From the NCBI RefSeq assembly GCF_012295575.1, contig NZ_CP051180.1, positions 2,294,001 through 2,358,000 of the forward strand: a stretch of DNA of 64,000 bases, read 5' to 3'. Under the pieces are notes generated by a model, which was not told the origin of the DNA, searched no databases, and saw nothing but the letters and a program-made list of their open reading frames with translations. This DNA is from Ferrimonas lipolytica (GTDB lineage Bacteria; Pseudomonadota; Gammaproteobacteria; Enterobacterales; Shewanellaceae). Both the position numbers and the translations under genes were made by a program. This document shows, piece after piece, positions 52,905 through 63,064 of this stretch (within the stretch, counting starts at the first letter, position 1; the number at the start of each line of letters is the position of its first letter).

Positions 52905-54849
52905 CAATCTAGCCTACTTTTTTACTATGCTTCTTCACCAAGAAGTGAAGCTTTTGACGATTTCAGTATCTATCAAACCTCTAAGATACTTCATTAATTT
53001 GGAACTGTGATTTCTCATTAACCAATGAGACAGAAAAGAGTAAAAAGCCTCTCCCGCTGCACGAACTTGCGCTAGATTGCTGGATCTCATTGCTGCCTTA
53101 TTTTTGCTTGCGTTTCGAGTCTGCTTTGAACGTTTGGCCTGAGTTCAGCAAATTGACTGCTACCTGCAGTATACCTGACATGATTGAGGTGCTTCCCCTC
53201 ACCGGATCCGATATCGGTGCGAAACGAGACAGCGATGCCGAGTGTTTTATATCACTTCCATCCAAAAGAAGATCCGACAGTTCAATAAAAATAGTGCTGA
53301 CACAACTAATTAGAATTTATAACCTACCATTGATTTTTCTTTAGTGATAAATGAATAACTTTGCCACACCTTCAAAATCGCAATACAGAAGTATTGCTTA
53401 AGTAATTTCTCTAAATTCCCTTGATTACACTTTACTTCCAAAAGGTAGTCTACAGTCATTAGCAACGATGATTTCCGATCTCTTTCGGGCACCCATAACA
53501 TCAATCATGACCATGCCCCCATTGATTTCCAATAGATTTACAAATCTCCAGAAATTACTTAATTAACTTGGCACTTGAAACTTTTAACCAATTTGGGACA
53601 AAATTACTTATTTTAGATGATACACTCGCCATTGATTGCGCCTTTCCATCAACCTGATTAACCTCGTGGTAGGCTCTCATTCACTCAGAGAAAACGAGTT
53701 AGAAGTCTTTGCACTGATGTAACGACTTGGGTTGTAGCACCGTGGGCAGGAGTACTGCACGCAAATAATCAGTAGTAATATTTCGCTAAGTAAATGTTAA
53801 ATCTTCTAAGGTTGTTTAGGGCTCTAAATTACCTAAAGTTGCTCACTCAATGTATTTGCGTTCATCCGCGACTTCTCTATCTAACAACAGGTATGAGATC
53901 AAAAGTGGTTCCTCATTGGAATATTTTTCTAAAAATATCATCTAGAAAACTAACGAGAATAGGGTTATTTTTACATTCCCCTAGGCCAGTTACTAAGACA
54001 ATCATTAAGTTAAAAGGATTCCTCAAGGTGCTAGCTTCTATCACTTATTGATTTAATCGGCGTCGTCATGACCGTTAACGGAATTTTAGGTTTAAAAATT
54101 AGCAATCATAGCTTGATTATTTACCGCCTATACCTGATATGGGGAGTCGAAATAAGTTGAAGTTGAAAATTTATTGCTTCCTTTGAAAACAGGCAATTTT
54201 GATCAATCATACATTTGCCGATTCACTGCCAAAGGCCTGTTCTCTTAATCACCTCTTTGTGGAAGCGCATACGCAACCATCTAACATGATTTATGGCCTT
54301 GACGCTAACACCTCAGCAACTTAATGTTAATGAAAAGCAGGCTGAGCTTAGAACTAATTAGTTATTTGTAGAGTCCCAGTTCGATTCCTGAAAGGAAGCA
54401 CTAATATTCGGTCGCTATTCCGTTTAGCTTTGCAATTACAATTCAGCGCTTTAACCAATTTCTTTTTGAGTAAACGCCAAAACATCTTGCACCCCATTCT
54501 CAATAAAGCTGACCATACTAACTTTGGCAGCATTTATTTCATGGATAACAACACAGTTCGCACAGTACAACTTACGCTAGGTTGACCACTTTTTTTGTGA
54601 TATTGGAATGCTTTTCACTCGTCTTCACGTTAAACCTAGGTGTGTTTTCCACTAGAGTATAATCCGCTTCAACATTTAATGTTGTGAAAGTATTTGCCAT
54701 TATACCTATGAATTTAAACTTAAAATTTTGATACCAACTGAATTATCTATTTTGGAGCATATTAGAATTACACTATTGAATTCATGAATTTTGGTCACTC
54801 CATAAAAATATTATTATAAATAAGATTAAAGTAATCAGACTAAATAAAC
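52905..54849. other. about 1.9 kb without a supportable gene: decayed part of the locus
   Basis: No frame longer than 85 codons and no coherent domain on either strand. Coding-like traces exist: on the minus strand VVIHEINAAKVSMVSFIENG running to a stop at 54451; VMIDVMGARKRSEIIVANDC near 53450-53515, broken by a frame change into NLEKLLKQYFCIAILKVWQS. These look like remnants of one or more genes. No insertion-sequence ends were recognised. It separates neuC from wecB. Confidence 0.55.
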
Positions 54850-55968
54850 CTATCTATCTATAAATATTTTTTGTGTCGGAGTAGTCCAAAATTCACTTGA
54901 TTTGATGGCATGAGCAAACAACTCCTTACTGTTACCATTTCCAAATTCCCGTACAGGTTCGAAGTTAGAGTTAAAAGCTTTCTCAATTGCTTCAACCACA
55001 TCTGAGCTTTCATTAGACACATTGATAATTGAGTTTGAACTTGCTCGGTTGTTTTGCCGCGTCCCTATATTCACCGAAGGCAAGCCATAAAAGGGAGCTT
55101 CTCGCACACCAGCACTCGAGTTACCTATAATGCATTTGGCATTCTTAAGTAATCTTAAAAAACTTTCAAACCTCAAGCTAGGAAAAACCCTAACATTTGA
55201 TTTACCTTCCAACCTTAAAAGTCCATCAAGAATAACTTTCGACCCATGATCATTATTTGGATAAACTACGACAAAGTTTCTATCACTTTTCTCGATAGCG
55301 CTCATCAAAGCATCAACATGATCAGGTAGTTTTGCTAATTCGGTAGTGACCGGGTGATACATAACTATTCCATAATCATCGAAAGGAATTTGGTAGTAAC
55401 GTTTTACCTCTTCAATAGTCGGAAGCGTATCGGAATTCATAACATCGAGGTCGGGAGAACCGATGACATGTATAGATTCATTCTTTTCTCCTAACTGGAG
55501 CAACCGGCTTCGCGCAGACTGATTACAAACAAAATGCAAATGGGCCATTTTGCTCACTGAATGGCGGATTAGTTCGTCAATTGTCCCCGAGACTTCACCC
55601 CCCTCAATGTGTCCAACCAAAATGTTATTGAGGCTGCCAACAATTGCACCAGCCAAAGCCTCCACACGGTCACCATGTACAAGAATTAAATCTGGTTTGA
55701 GTTCCTTTACATAGTCACTGAGGCCTGCAATTGTCTTGGCTAAGACAACGTCCATGGAATCTTCGGAATTTTGGTTAATATATTTGTATATAGAACTATA
55801 TTTACCCCGCTCAACCTCAATTGCTGTCATCCCGTATTTGGAAAGCATGTGCATACCGGTGACAAACAAATGAGCATCCACATTGGTCATTTCGTTGACC
55901 ATGCTAATAAGACTTTTTAGTTTTCCGTAGTCCGCTCTAGTGCCCGTAATAAAAAGTATCTTTTTCAT
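54850..55968 (-). CDS. neuC: UDP-N-acetylglucosamine 2-epimerase (hydrolysing), NeuC
   Basis: A 372-residue GT-B-fold enzyme producing free ManNAc and UDP from UDP-GlcNAc, the first step to N-acetylneuraminic acid. It reads ILFITGTRADYGKLKSLISM at the start, LILVHGDRVEALAGAIVGSL, GHIEGGEVSGTIDELIRHSV and IIGNSSAGVREAPFYGLPSV later, as in NeuC/LegG rather than WecB. It follows neuB by 2 bp. LegG uses a different sugar, but no legionaminic-acid dehydratase or aminotransferase is in the window, which favours NeuC. Confidence 0.9.
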   Translation of the reverse strand: MKKILFITGTRADYGKLKSLISMVNEMTNVDAHLFVTGMHMLSKYGMTAIEVERGKYSSIYKYINQNSEDSMDVVLAKTIAGLSDYVKELKPDLILVHGDRVEALAGAIVGSLNNILVGHIEGGEVSGTIDELIRHSVSKMAHLHFVCNQSARSRLLQLGEKNESIHVIGSPDLDVMNSDTLPTIEEVKRYYQIPFDDYGIVMYHPVTTELAKLPDHVDALMSAIEKSDRNFVVVYPNNDHGSKVILDGLLRLEGKSNVRVFPSLRFESFLRLLKNAKCIIGNSSAGVREAPFYGLPSVNIGTRQNNRASSNSIINVSNESSDVVEAIEKAFNSNFEPVREFGNGNSKELFAHAIKSSEFWTTPTQKIFIDR

Positions 55969-55970
55969 TA

Positions 55971-57014
55971 TTATTCGACAAATTCTTTCTTTAACTGAAC
56001 ATCAGCAGGAATGGTTTGCTTAGCGATTTTACCTAGTAAAGCCTCATAATCCTCTGCAAGAAAATCGCCTGTGCCAGGTCGTTTCACCCACAGGTTATCG
56101 CGTGTTAACTGCTCACCTTCTTTGATTGTAGCGATTGTCACTACACTCGCATAAGCAAAGTCGATTGTGACTTGCTCTTCTTTTGCAGCTTCCTTCTTAC
56201 CACCACGCATCTGGGCCATGCGTTTTGACTGAGCAATCAGTTCTGCACACTCGCTAGAGTCCATCGAACAAACGATATCGGGGCCTGACCGGTCTTTACT
56301 ATCGGTAAAGTGTCGTTCAAGCACAGATGCACCAGCAGCAACTGCACCTAAACATGCTAAGTTATCAATGCTGTGGTCTGACAAGCCTACAACTGCATCG
56401 GGAAAGGACTCTTGAAGCTGTTCCATTGCACCAATACGAATTAGGTGATCAGGAGTTGGATATAGATTTGTGGTATGCAATAAGCAAAATGATGTCTCGT
56501 GTTTACGGAAGATTTTCACCGCCTTCTCAATCGAAGGGATATCATTCATACCAGTGCTTAGAATGACAGGCTTCCCAAAGCTTGCTATCAAATCAAGCAG
56601 CGGGTAATTATTACACTCCCCAGAACCAACCTTGTAAGCCGGCACGTTCATACGTTCCAACCGAAGCGCCGCCGCGCGAGAAAATGGCGTACTAATGAAT
56701 ATCGCCCCTTTCGACTCTACGTACTCTTTCAGTTTTGTTTCATCTTCTTCATTTAACGCGCAACGCTCCATGATCTCATAGATGGAAACGTCCGCATTAC
56801 CTGGTACAACCCTTTTTGCTTCACCACTCATCTCGTCTTCTACGACATGGGTTTGATGTTTAATTACCTCAGCACCACCTTCAATCGCGGCATCTACCAT
56901 CTCGAATGCGACTTTAAGTGAACCTTCGTGATTAATCCCAATCTCAGCAATAACAAGTGGGTCGTAATCAAGACCAACCTTGCGCCCACAAATTTTAAAT
57001 ACAGGTTTTTTCAT
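55971..57014 (-). CDS. neuB: N-acetylneuraminate synthase
   Basis: A 347-residue synthase condensing ManNAc with phosphoenolpyruvate to give sialic acid. A TIM-barrel domain ([77 protein letters not shown]) is followed by a C-terminal SAF/antifreeze-like domain (about 290-347) containing [19 protein letters not shown]. Its start overlaps the neuA stop by 4 bp. Specificity for Neu5Ac rather than another nonulosonate is inferred from the gene set. Confidence 0.92.
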   Translation of the reverse strand: MKKPVFKICGRKVGLDYDPLVIAEIGINHEGSLKVAFEMVDAAIEGGAEVIKHQTHVVEDEMSGEAKRVVPGNADVSIYEIMERCALNEEDETKLKEYVESKGAIFISTPFSRAAALRLERMNVPAYKVGSGECNNYPLLDLIASFGKPVILSTGMNDIPSIEKAVKIFRKHETSFCLLHTTNLYPTPDHLIRIGAMEQLQESFPDAVVGLSDHSIDNLACLGAVAAGASVLERHFTDSKDRSGPDIVCSMDSSECAELIAQSKRMAQMRGGKKEAAKEEQVTIDFAYASVVTIATIKEGEQLTRDNLWVKRPGTGDFLAEDYEALLGKIAKQTIPADVQLKKEFVE

Positions 57015-57706
57015 ATTTTTAATTCCTTGATTTTTTTTTCAACAACCAGCAAATCCGCAAGAGTATCTACATCAGCAGATTCAGATTCTGGCATCACATA
57101 TGCAAAAGTATTTTTTCTAGGAAAATGATCATTCACCTTAAATTCATCTATATCAAAAACATAGATTGCACCATTAGGCTGATATGCTCGTGGCAAGTCC
57201 TGTCTTCGCATATAGGGCGCTTCATTACTGTACAGCCCTTCAATCGAGCCATCAGCATTTTCGATATATGACTTAACTGGAGTATGTAAAGGTTCGAAAA
57301 CACTTATTACACATTCAGCGTTCTGGCACTCATAAAGGCCAAGAGCTTCACTTAAGTGATTTGCAGTTCTAAGTGGTGAAGTCGGTTGTAGTAAGGCTAA
57401 CTGCTCGCAGCTAATGCGATGCTCTTCAAGCCAAGAAATTGCATGAGACACTACATCGGTACTGCTAGCAGTATCAGTTGCGAGTGCACTTGGCCGAGGA
57501 ATAACCTCAGCACCAAACTTTGCGCTAATCGTAGCAATCTCCGCATCTTCTGTTGATACAAACACACGTTCAATTTGTGGACAATCCAATGCTGCTTGGA
57601 TTGTCCAACCAATGAGCGGCTTTCCTCCTACTGGAAGGACATTTTTTCTTGGCAACCCCTTAGAGCCACCACGAGCGGTGATTAATGCAACAACTTTCAT
57701 TGACAT
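57011..57706 (-). CDS. neuA: CMP-N-acetylneuraminate cytidylyltransferase
   Basis: A 231-residue nucleotidyltransferase that activates sialic acid with CTP. The CTP-binding signature [20 protein letters not shown] (7-26), the block [14 protein letters not shown] and [20 protein letters not shown] are diagnostic. It is the first gene of neuABC, whose members overlap or are 2 bp apart. A second ATG two codons in (57700) is equally possible. Upstream 317 bp (57707-58023) to wzz show no terminator or RNA gene, so the two may still be one transcript. Confidence 0.92.
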   Translation of the reverse strand: MSMKVVALITARGGSKGLPRKNVLPVGGKPLIGWTIQAALDCPQIERVFVSTEDAEIATISAKFGAEVIPRPSALATDTASSTDVVSHAISWLEEHRISCEQLALLQPTSPLRTANHLSEALGLYECQNAECVISVFEPLHTPVKSYIENADGSIEGLYSNEAPYMRRQDLPRAYQPNGAIYVFDIDEFKVNDHFPRKNTFAYVMPESESADVDTLADLLVVEKKIKELKI

Positions 57707-58023
57707 GAACTACTTGATTTTTAGGGTAAGTATACGATTAACTGCAACATTATTTTTGCAAGCCAACTGCTTAATTAGAATTCTAAAGATGTAAGAACAA
57801 CAAGTACTTTTGTGCTCAACCGTGACCAACTTACTTTGCAGTTTATTTCTTGTTTGCACGAATTGGTTAGTTAAATATCAGCACCTCCCATTGACAAAAG
57901 TGAATGATTTATCGCAACTTCCCACCTTCGACTTTTCGCCCTGCATGAGTCATGCTTTTTCGAGAAATGATTCACTCCATCAAGCTTCGCGCCCAATTAG
58001 CGAGATTAAAATACGTTTTAAAA

Positions 58024-58986
58024 TTATTTTTCTTTCCGCATTGCGAATCTAACCACAACTATCATTATCCCTAAGAGCCCACCAAGGAAAGTTGCTAACA
58101 CACAGATTAACGCTCTCTTAGGATCTGATTTTTCTTCTGGTACAACAGCAGGGTCGATAGTCTTAAATGAAAATTCACTTTCAACCTCAGCTAACATCAG
58201 ATTCTTAGTTTGCTCTTCAATTAACTGATAAAAAACAGTTTGCATACCAGTTATTGCTGTTTTTTCCAACTGCTGATTTAGGTAATCGATGTTTCGTTGC
58301 GTTTCAGTTAGTGACTTATTTTTCATCCATAAATTTAAGTCTGCAACTAACATTGTTGCCCACTGTTGGGCAATCAAAGGAGAAAAGTGGGTTATTTCTA
58401 AAGTGACTAAGCCGGTATCTTTCGCTTCGTTTACAGAAAGAATTTCTTCTTTAAAGTGTTTATAGGCTTCCCAATCTGATGGTACTACTGACTTTGGTGC
58501 TTTAACTTCTCTAATCCATTGTTGCGCAGAAGCGTCATAAAGCTCAGCATCTAAAATTAGCTCACCTGTTGCTTGGTTCCACTCTTGGCTAGCTATTAAC
58601 GGTACTAACAATTGGTGCTTGGTTATAAATGCATTAAGAAACTTACGAGACTGCAACGTTGCTAATGCTATCGCCTTACCGTCACCACCACCGCCGCCGA
58701 TATTGATTCCAGCAAGAGATGCTAAACCACCAAGTTGTCCTGCCATTCCAGCAAGGCCAGATTTTCCATCTTGGCTCGCTGGGGTTAACACAACTTCAGC
58801 CTTATAGGTATTCGGCTGCGATAGTGCGAAGGCAACGCCACCGATGGCAAAAACGGTTGTAATTGCGATGATTAACCACTTGCCAGCCCAAATAGCGCCA
58901 AACAGCTCACGCAAATCAATTTCATCATCTGCTGGAGCAAATCCAATATTCGAGTTTTGATTTGTTATTTGATTTTGTTGATTCAT
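58024..58986 (-). CDS. wzz: Wzz-type chain-length regulator (polysaccharide co-polymerase)
   Basis: A 320-residue inner-membrane protein with two membrane helices (about 37-56 and 290-312) around a periplasmic coiled-coil-forming domain. It has DDEIDLRELFGAIWAGKWLI at the N terminus and the proline-rich DPAVVPEEKSDPKRALICVL before the second helix. A Gly-rich loop, GLAGMAGQLGGLASLAGINI followed by GGGGGDG (about 78-104), is notable. It sets the modal length of the Wzy product. No kinase domain is fused. The 26-bp tandem array lies just upstream, between it and the exporter gene. Confidence 0.88.
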   Translation of the reverse strand: MNQQNQITNQNSNIGFAPADDEIDLRELFGAIWAGKWLIIAITTVFAIGGVAFALSQPNTYKAEVVLTPASQDGKSGLAGMAGQLGGLASLAGINIGGGGGDGKAIALATLQSRKFLNAFITKHQLLVPLIASQEWNQATGELILDAELYDASAQQWIREVKAPKSVVPSDWEAYKHFKEEILSVNEAKDTGLVTLEITHFSPLIAQQWATMLVADLNLWMKNKSLTETQRNIDYLNQQLEKTAITGMQTVFYQLIEEQTKNLMLAEVESEFSFKTIDPAVVPEEKSDPKRALICVLATFLGGLLGIMIVVVRFAMRKEK

Positions 58987-59166
58987 ATTATTGATGATAC
59001 TCCATACGGTTTATGCTTCCGCTGGTAGATGATTTCTGTAAATTCGGTCGATTTACGGGGCTCGCGTAACGTATTTCGGTCACACGAGTGTGCCCCGACA
59101 AGAACAACCGGCCCAGTTAATATGCGGCCATGGTACTTGTGTAGGGATGCATGTGGCCCAAGTTTC

Positions 59167-59502
59167 GGTCACACTTGTGTGTCCTTGCTTTCGGTCACAC
59201 AAACTTGCCGTTACTTTCCGGTCACACTTGTGTGCCCCTACTTTAGGTCACACTTGTGTGCCCCTACTTTAGGTCACACTTGTGTGCCCCTACTTTCGGT
59301 CACACTTGTATGTCCCTACTTTCGGTCACACTTGTGTGCCCCTACTTTCGGTCACACTTGTGTGCCCCTACTTTCGGTCACACTTGTGTGTCCCTACTTT
59401 CGGTCACACTTGTGTGTCCTTGCTTTCGGTCACACTTGTATGCCCCTACTTTCGGTCACACTTGTATGTCCCTACTTTCGGTCACACTTGTGTGCCCCTA
59501 CG
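59167..59502. repeat. array of 13 tandem 26-bp units between the wza-like gene and wzz
   Basis: Each unit is GGTCACACTTGTGTG plus CCCCTACTTT(C/A). Units start at 59167, 59193 (27 bp), 59220 and then every 26 bp to 59480; changes are few (GTGTG/GTATG, CCCC/TCCC, CTAC/TTGC). A degenerate outlying unit is at 59077 (GGTCACACGAGTGTGCCCC). The core CACAC-TT-GTGTG is a palindrome. Units are contiguous, without spacers. The array occupies most of the 570-bp gap between the exporter and wzz and would be transcribed if they form one operon. Confidence 0.95.
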
Positions 59503-59556
59503 AGAGCGGACAGAACGCAGGTGTGCTGCCCTACGCGGGTAAAAAATGGGTACCCG

Positions 59557-62295
59557 TTAGATCCCGCCGATTGCAGCAATGGCAATAGCACTATTATAAA
59601 TAATCTGCGTGATATCACCCCAGTAGGTCATTCCATCTCGATAGTTGGTTTCAAGTGGCATGATTACGGTGTCGCCAGGGCGAAGTTGTTGGGCACTGCT
59701 ACCAAACCAGAAGTTTTGTTCTGGCAACATTACCGAGCCATCAGCTCTTACTACGTAAACACGGCTATCGTCGGCACGGCGCGTTGCGCCACCAGCAAGC
59801 TTCAAATAGCCTTCTAGACTAATGGTCTCATTAAAGCGATGAGAGCTAGGGTGTTGAACCTCACCCATTACCGCTACGGTCTGTTTCTGTGTTGGGATAT
59901 AAACAACATCGCCATCTTCAGCCATAAGGTTGTGACGAGGGTTATTGTTAACAACCTCTTCAAAGTCGATAACCATACGCCCAGTCGCTTCAACACTTTC
60001 TAGTTGGTATAGAACCGTCTCAGTATCTTCTACTGTCGCGAAAGTGCCTTGCTCACTTAGGGTACGGTTAGCCATCTCTTTACGTAAGCTGGTTACCGCG
60101 CGCTGAATTTCCAGTTGCTCTTGCGCCCGCACTGATTCGCGGGTAAATACACCACCGTAAGTGTAAGCATATTCGGTGAATCCACCGGCGCGCTTAATTA
60201 CATCAGCGAGGGTCTCACCTTTTTGAATTGCGTATTTACCTGGGAAGCGAACTTCACCATGCAATTCTACCATCGCCGTTTCTTGCCATGCTGGTGTGGT
60301 CAATACGTTTAAGCGGTCGCGGCTTTGCAACAAAATTGCACCGTTATTGGCCAGTTGCTCAGTCAAGTCCACACTAATGTGCTCAACCATCTGAGCTTGG
60401 TTTTGGTTGCGAATAGTACGGGTAATTTCAGCATTTTGGCTAAAGGCGCTCTCTTTTAAACCGCCCGCCATGGCGATTAAATCTTTCACCGTGCCGTTTA
60501 CAACAAGAGGGTAAGCCCCCGGGTGAGCTACCTCACCAGCAACAGAAACCGCTTGTAATTTACTGTTCAAACGAGCTTGGTCATTCAACTTAGCCAACAC
60601 CGGATAGAGTAATTCTTCACGCTGTAACTGCGGAGAAAGCTCAATCAACTCACGATGCTGAAACAGTTGCAGCAATACCATTGAGCGAAGTTCTGCTTTT
60701 TTCTGCGCTTGTTCATCAAGCTCATCTTGGTGACTGACGGCAACACCGGCAATACTTTTACGATTACTCAGCGTTGATTTGTTATCTAACTTATTCAGGC
60801 CGGCATCGAGTGCTTCTTCATCAGTTAGCTCGGCGTCCTGAAGTCCCTCTTCTTTAGCAAGTTTATTGGCAAACTCACCCAAGGCGCGACGATCCAGCAC
60901 TTCATTTCGAAGTGAGAATATAATGAGTTTGTCTGATGGCTGTAAAACAAGATCTTGCTCGCCCTTGGGAGTTCTCAGGGCCAATTCTAAGTCAAAACCA
61001 AATACTTCAATGTCACCACGAACGTTGATTTCTCTTACCAATAACGCATAAGACAAATCCGTATTCCAAGTTAAATCCGCTTCCGGTGACGGCAATAGGT
61101 TGCTCACCGTCATTCCCGGTTGCCACTGGTAAGAGCCTGGGCGGGTTACAGAACCAACAATGGTGATGGCACCATCAATCTCTTCACTGGTTGACCGTAC
61201 CGTAAGGTAATCACCATCATTAACATCCATCGCTTTGCCGTTAGCGGAGGTTAGGTCAACGTTTACAATAGAGCGTTGGTGGCGATTATTAAAGCGTTCA
61301 ACATTAGATGCTGATGGGTATGCTCCAGCCATTAGCCCGCCAGCCATACTGACAATATCTGCCATCGTCTCGTTGCCTGACAATTCATATATCGCCGGAC
61401 GACGTACTTCACCGTCAACAGATACCGTTGCAGCTACTGGCGGAATAAAAACCACGTCTCCGCTTTGCAAGCGCACATCGCCAGAGGCATCACCGTGCAT
61501 CAACAGATCATACGCATCAAAGTGACCAACCACTTTACCAGAACGCTTAACTTGAATATTACGCAAAGAGCCAATCTCGCTGAGGCCACCAGCTAACGTG
61601 ACTGCGTGCGAAACCGTTGATAATGCGCTTAGGGTATATGAGCCAGGCTGAAACGCCTCTCCAGCGATAAACACTCGAATGGAGCGTAGCTCTCCCATAG
61701 TTAGGTTGCCATTAACGCCAATCATTTGGGCTTTAATCGTTGCCGCAATAGCCTGTCGCGCGTCAGCAAACGTCATCCCGGCTAAATGAATAGGGCCAAG
61801 TTCAGCAATAACTACACTGCCGTTTCTTGCAATGGTGAGCGTTTCATTAGAAACGCTTTTACCAAACAATTGCAGCTGCAGTTGGTCGCCAGGGCCTAGA
61901 ACATAATCAGACGGAATTGGAATGTCTGTAGCTGGAGCAAAGGTGGTTGGTTGGCCAGCAAATAACTCGTAACCATAAGGTTTTAGTTCTTGTTCATCTT
62001 CCGCTTCCAGCTCTTCGCCTTCATCTTCTTGAAAACGCTGATTTGACTGCTCACGCTCATCCATTAGCGGTTGGTCAGAATAGTCGCTTTGCGAGCTGCT
62101 GGCGCCACTTGCGCCTGAAAGCATGGCCGGATCTATCCCATACTGTTGTGCTAGTCGTTTTTGCTCAGTAGGTGGTAACTTTTTGAACTGTTCAATCATC
62201 TCAGGAGAGATTGACATCGCGTCAACAGATACTGTCATCAGCAACGGCAGAGTAGCGACCATTACGGTCAACCATTTGCGGAGTGTGTGCTTCAT
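59557..62295 (-). CDS. large Wza-like polysaccharide export protein with several SLBB domains
   Basis: About 912 residues, more than twice Escherichia coli Wza (379). Signal peptide (to about residue 26), a low-complexity acidic linker (EDEGEELEAEDEQELKPYGY), then the Poly_export domain (DYVLGPGDQLQLQLFGKSVS and ELGPIHLAGMTFADARQAI) and several SLBB beta-grasp repeats (for example VSVDGEVRRPAIYELSGNET, VSVAGEVAHPGAYPLVVNGT, VELHGEVRFPGKYAIQKGET, VAVMGEVQHPSSHRF). There is no lipobox Cys. Such long SLBB proteins export capsule, O-antigen or exopolysaccharide in marine gammaproteobacteria. I use ATG 62295 (MKHTLRKWLTVMVATLPLLM), since this gives a proper signal peptide. First gene of the minus-strand locus. 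Confidence 0.87.
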   Translation of the reverse strand: MKHTLRKWLTVMVATLPLLMTVSVDAMSISPEMIEQFKKLPPTEQKRLAQQYGIDPAMLSGASGASSSQSDYSDQPLMDEREQSNQRFQEDEGEELEAEDEQELKPYGYELFAGQPTTFAPATDIPIPSDYVLGPGDQLQLQLFGKSVSNETLTIARNGSVVIAELGPIHLAGMTFADARQAIAATIKAQMIGVNGNLTMGELRSIRVFIAGEAFQPGSYTLSALSTVSHAVTLAGGLSEIGSLRNIQVKRSGKVVGHFDAYDLLMHGDASGDVRLQSGDVVFIPPVAATVSVDGEVRRPAIYELSGNETMADIVSMAGGLMAGAYPSASNVERFNNRHQRSIVNVDLTSANGKAMDVNDGDYLTVRSTSEEIDGAITIVGSVTRPGSYQWQPGMTVSNLLPSPEADLTWNTDLSYALLVREINVRGDIEVFGFDLELALRTPKGEQDLVLQPSDKLIIFSLRNEVLDRRALGEFANKLAKEEGLQDAELTDEEALDAGLNKLDNKSTLSNRKSIAGVAVSHQDELDEQAQKKAELRSMVLLQLFQHRELIELSPQLQREELLYPVLAKLNDQARLNSKLQAVSVAGEVAHPGAYPLVVNGTVKDLIAMAGGLKESAFSQNAEITRTIRNQNQAQMVEHISVDLTEQLANNGAILLQSRDRLNVLTTPAWQETAMVELHGEVRFPGKYAIQKGETLADVIKRAGGFTEYAYTYGGVFTRESVRAQEQLEIQRAVTSLRKEMANRTLSEQGTFATVEDTETVLYQLESVEATGRMVIDFEEVVNNNPRHNLMAEDGDVVYIPTQKQTVAVMGEVQHPSSHRFNETISLEGYLKLAGGATRRADDSRVYVVRADGSVMLPEQNFWFGSSAQQLRPGDTVIMPLETNYRDGMTYWGDITQIIYNSAIAIAAIGGI

Positions 62296-62454
62296 TGGTC
62301 GTTTAGTCCGGCATTTAAGAAAGATGTTAGTACACACCAACTTATAACCAGTTGATTTAATAAATAATTAATATTTAACCTGGCATATTTTAGACACGCT
62401 TTCGCCCTTAGGTTTGGCTCCTAAACAGCACAAAGCATTGTTGGTATGTTAAAC

Positions 62455-62499
62455 GCACAAATGCCAGCGACGATTCCTTTACGGCGCTGGCATTTGTGC
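62455..62499. promoter_or_regulatory. large stem-loop in the leader of the wza-like operon
   Basis: GCACAAATGCCAGCG and CGCTGGCATTTGTGC are perfect 15-bp arms around a 15-base loop. Both neighbouring genes start away from it, so it is not behind any gene; on the minus strand it is followed by GTTTAAC and lies 160 bp before the exporter start. It could be an attenuator or the end of a small RNA. Farther upstream on the minus strand GGTAGC (62798-62803) resembles the core of an RfaH ops site, but the match is short. The rest of the 770-bp gap 62296-63064 is AT-rich and otherwise featureless. Confidence 0.45.
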
Positions 62500-63064
62500 T
62501 GTTGTAATTTTATTTATACTGAAACAAAGGCTTAGCTGTAACCTCAGTATTCAGTCACTTTCAAAGTGGTTCGAAAGGGATTGCAATGTTAACAAGCCAA
62601 GACACAGACGCAAGGCTTTGTGTCGTTATTATTAACGAAATAACATTCATACTTGTCTGACTGGATAAATAAAAATCGATACCTATTTACCCTATAGCGA
62701 ATAAGGGGCAATCTCTTACAACAATTATCTTGGATAAGATGTTGATATATACATCCAGAATATGGCCATTCCTTATAAAAATTAAAGCAACAATTTAGCT
62801 ACCGTTTACAAACAAATAAAACCAGCCCCATTGACTGTACGCTTTTACAGCAGCAAAAGTGTTGCGCAACGCACATACTCCCGCTTTTGGAGTAAACAAT
62901 GGCTAACAGGTGCCTCTAGCGACTTCAAATCTTGGCTTTTTCTCGTTATGGTAGTGCAATCTACCCTATGGACGGGGTGACAAAAAATACAAGAACCAAC
63001 GGAATTCTATATGGAGCCGCTCGCTCCATCGCTAAAACTATAAATATTCAAGGTAAATTCGCAG

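Noticed and set aside
53794-54051. 85-codon frame on the plus strand in the decayed region
   Set aside because: MLNLLRLFRALNYLKLLTQC and onward has no recognised domain or ribosome site and faces opposite to the locus; noted only as part of decayed DNA.
54850-57706. Legionaminic or pseudaminic acid pathway
   Set aside because: NeuB/NeuC/NeuA relatives also serve these, but the needed dehydratase, aminotransferase and N-acetyltransferase set is missing, so Neu5Ac is simpler.
59167-59502. CRISPR array
   Set aside because: The 26-bp units are directly adjacent with no unique spacers, and no cas gene is near. It is a tandem repeat, not CRISPR.
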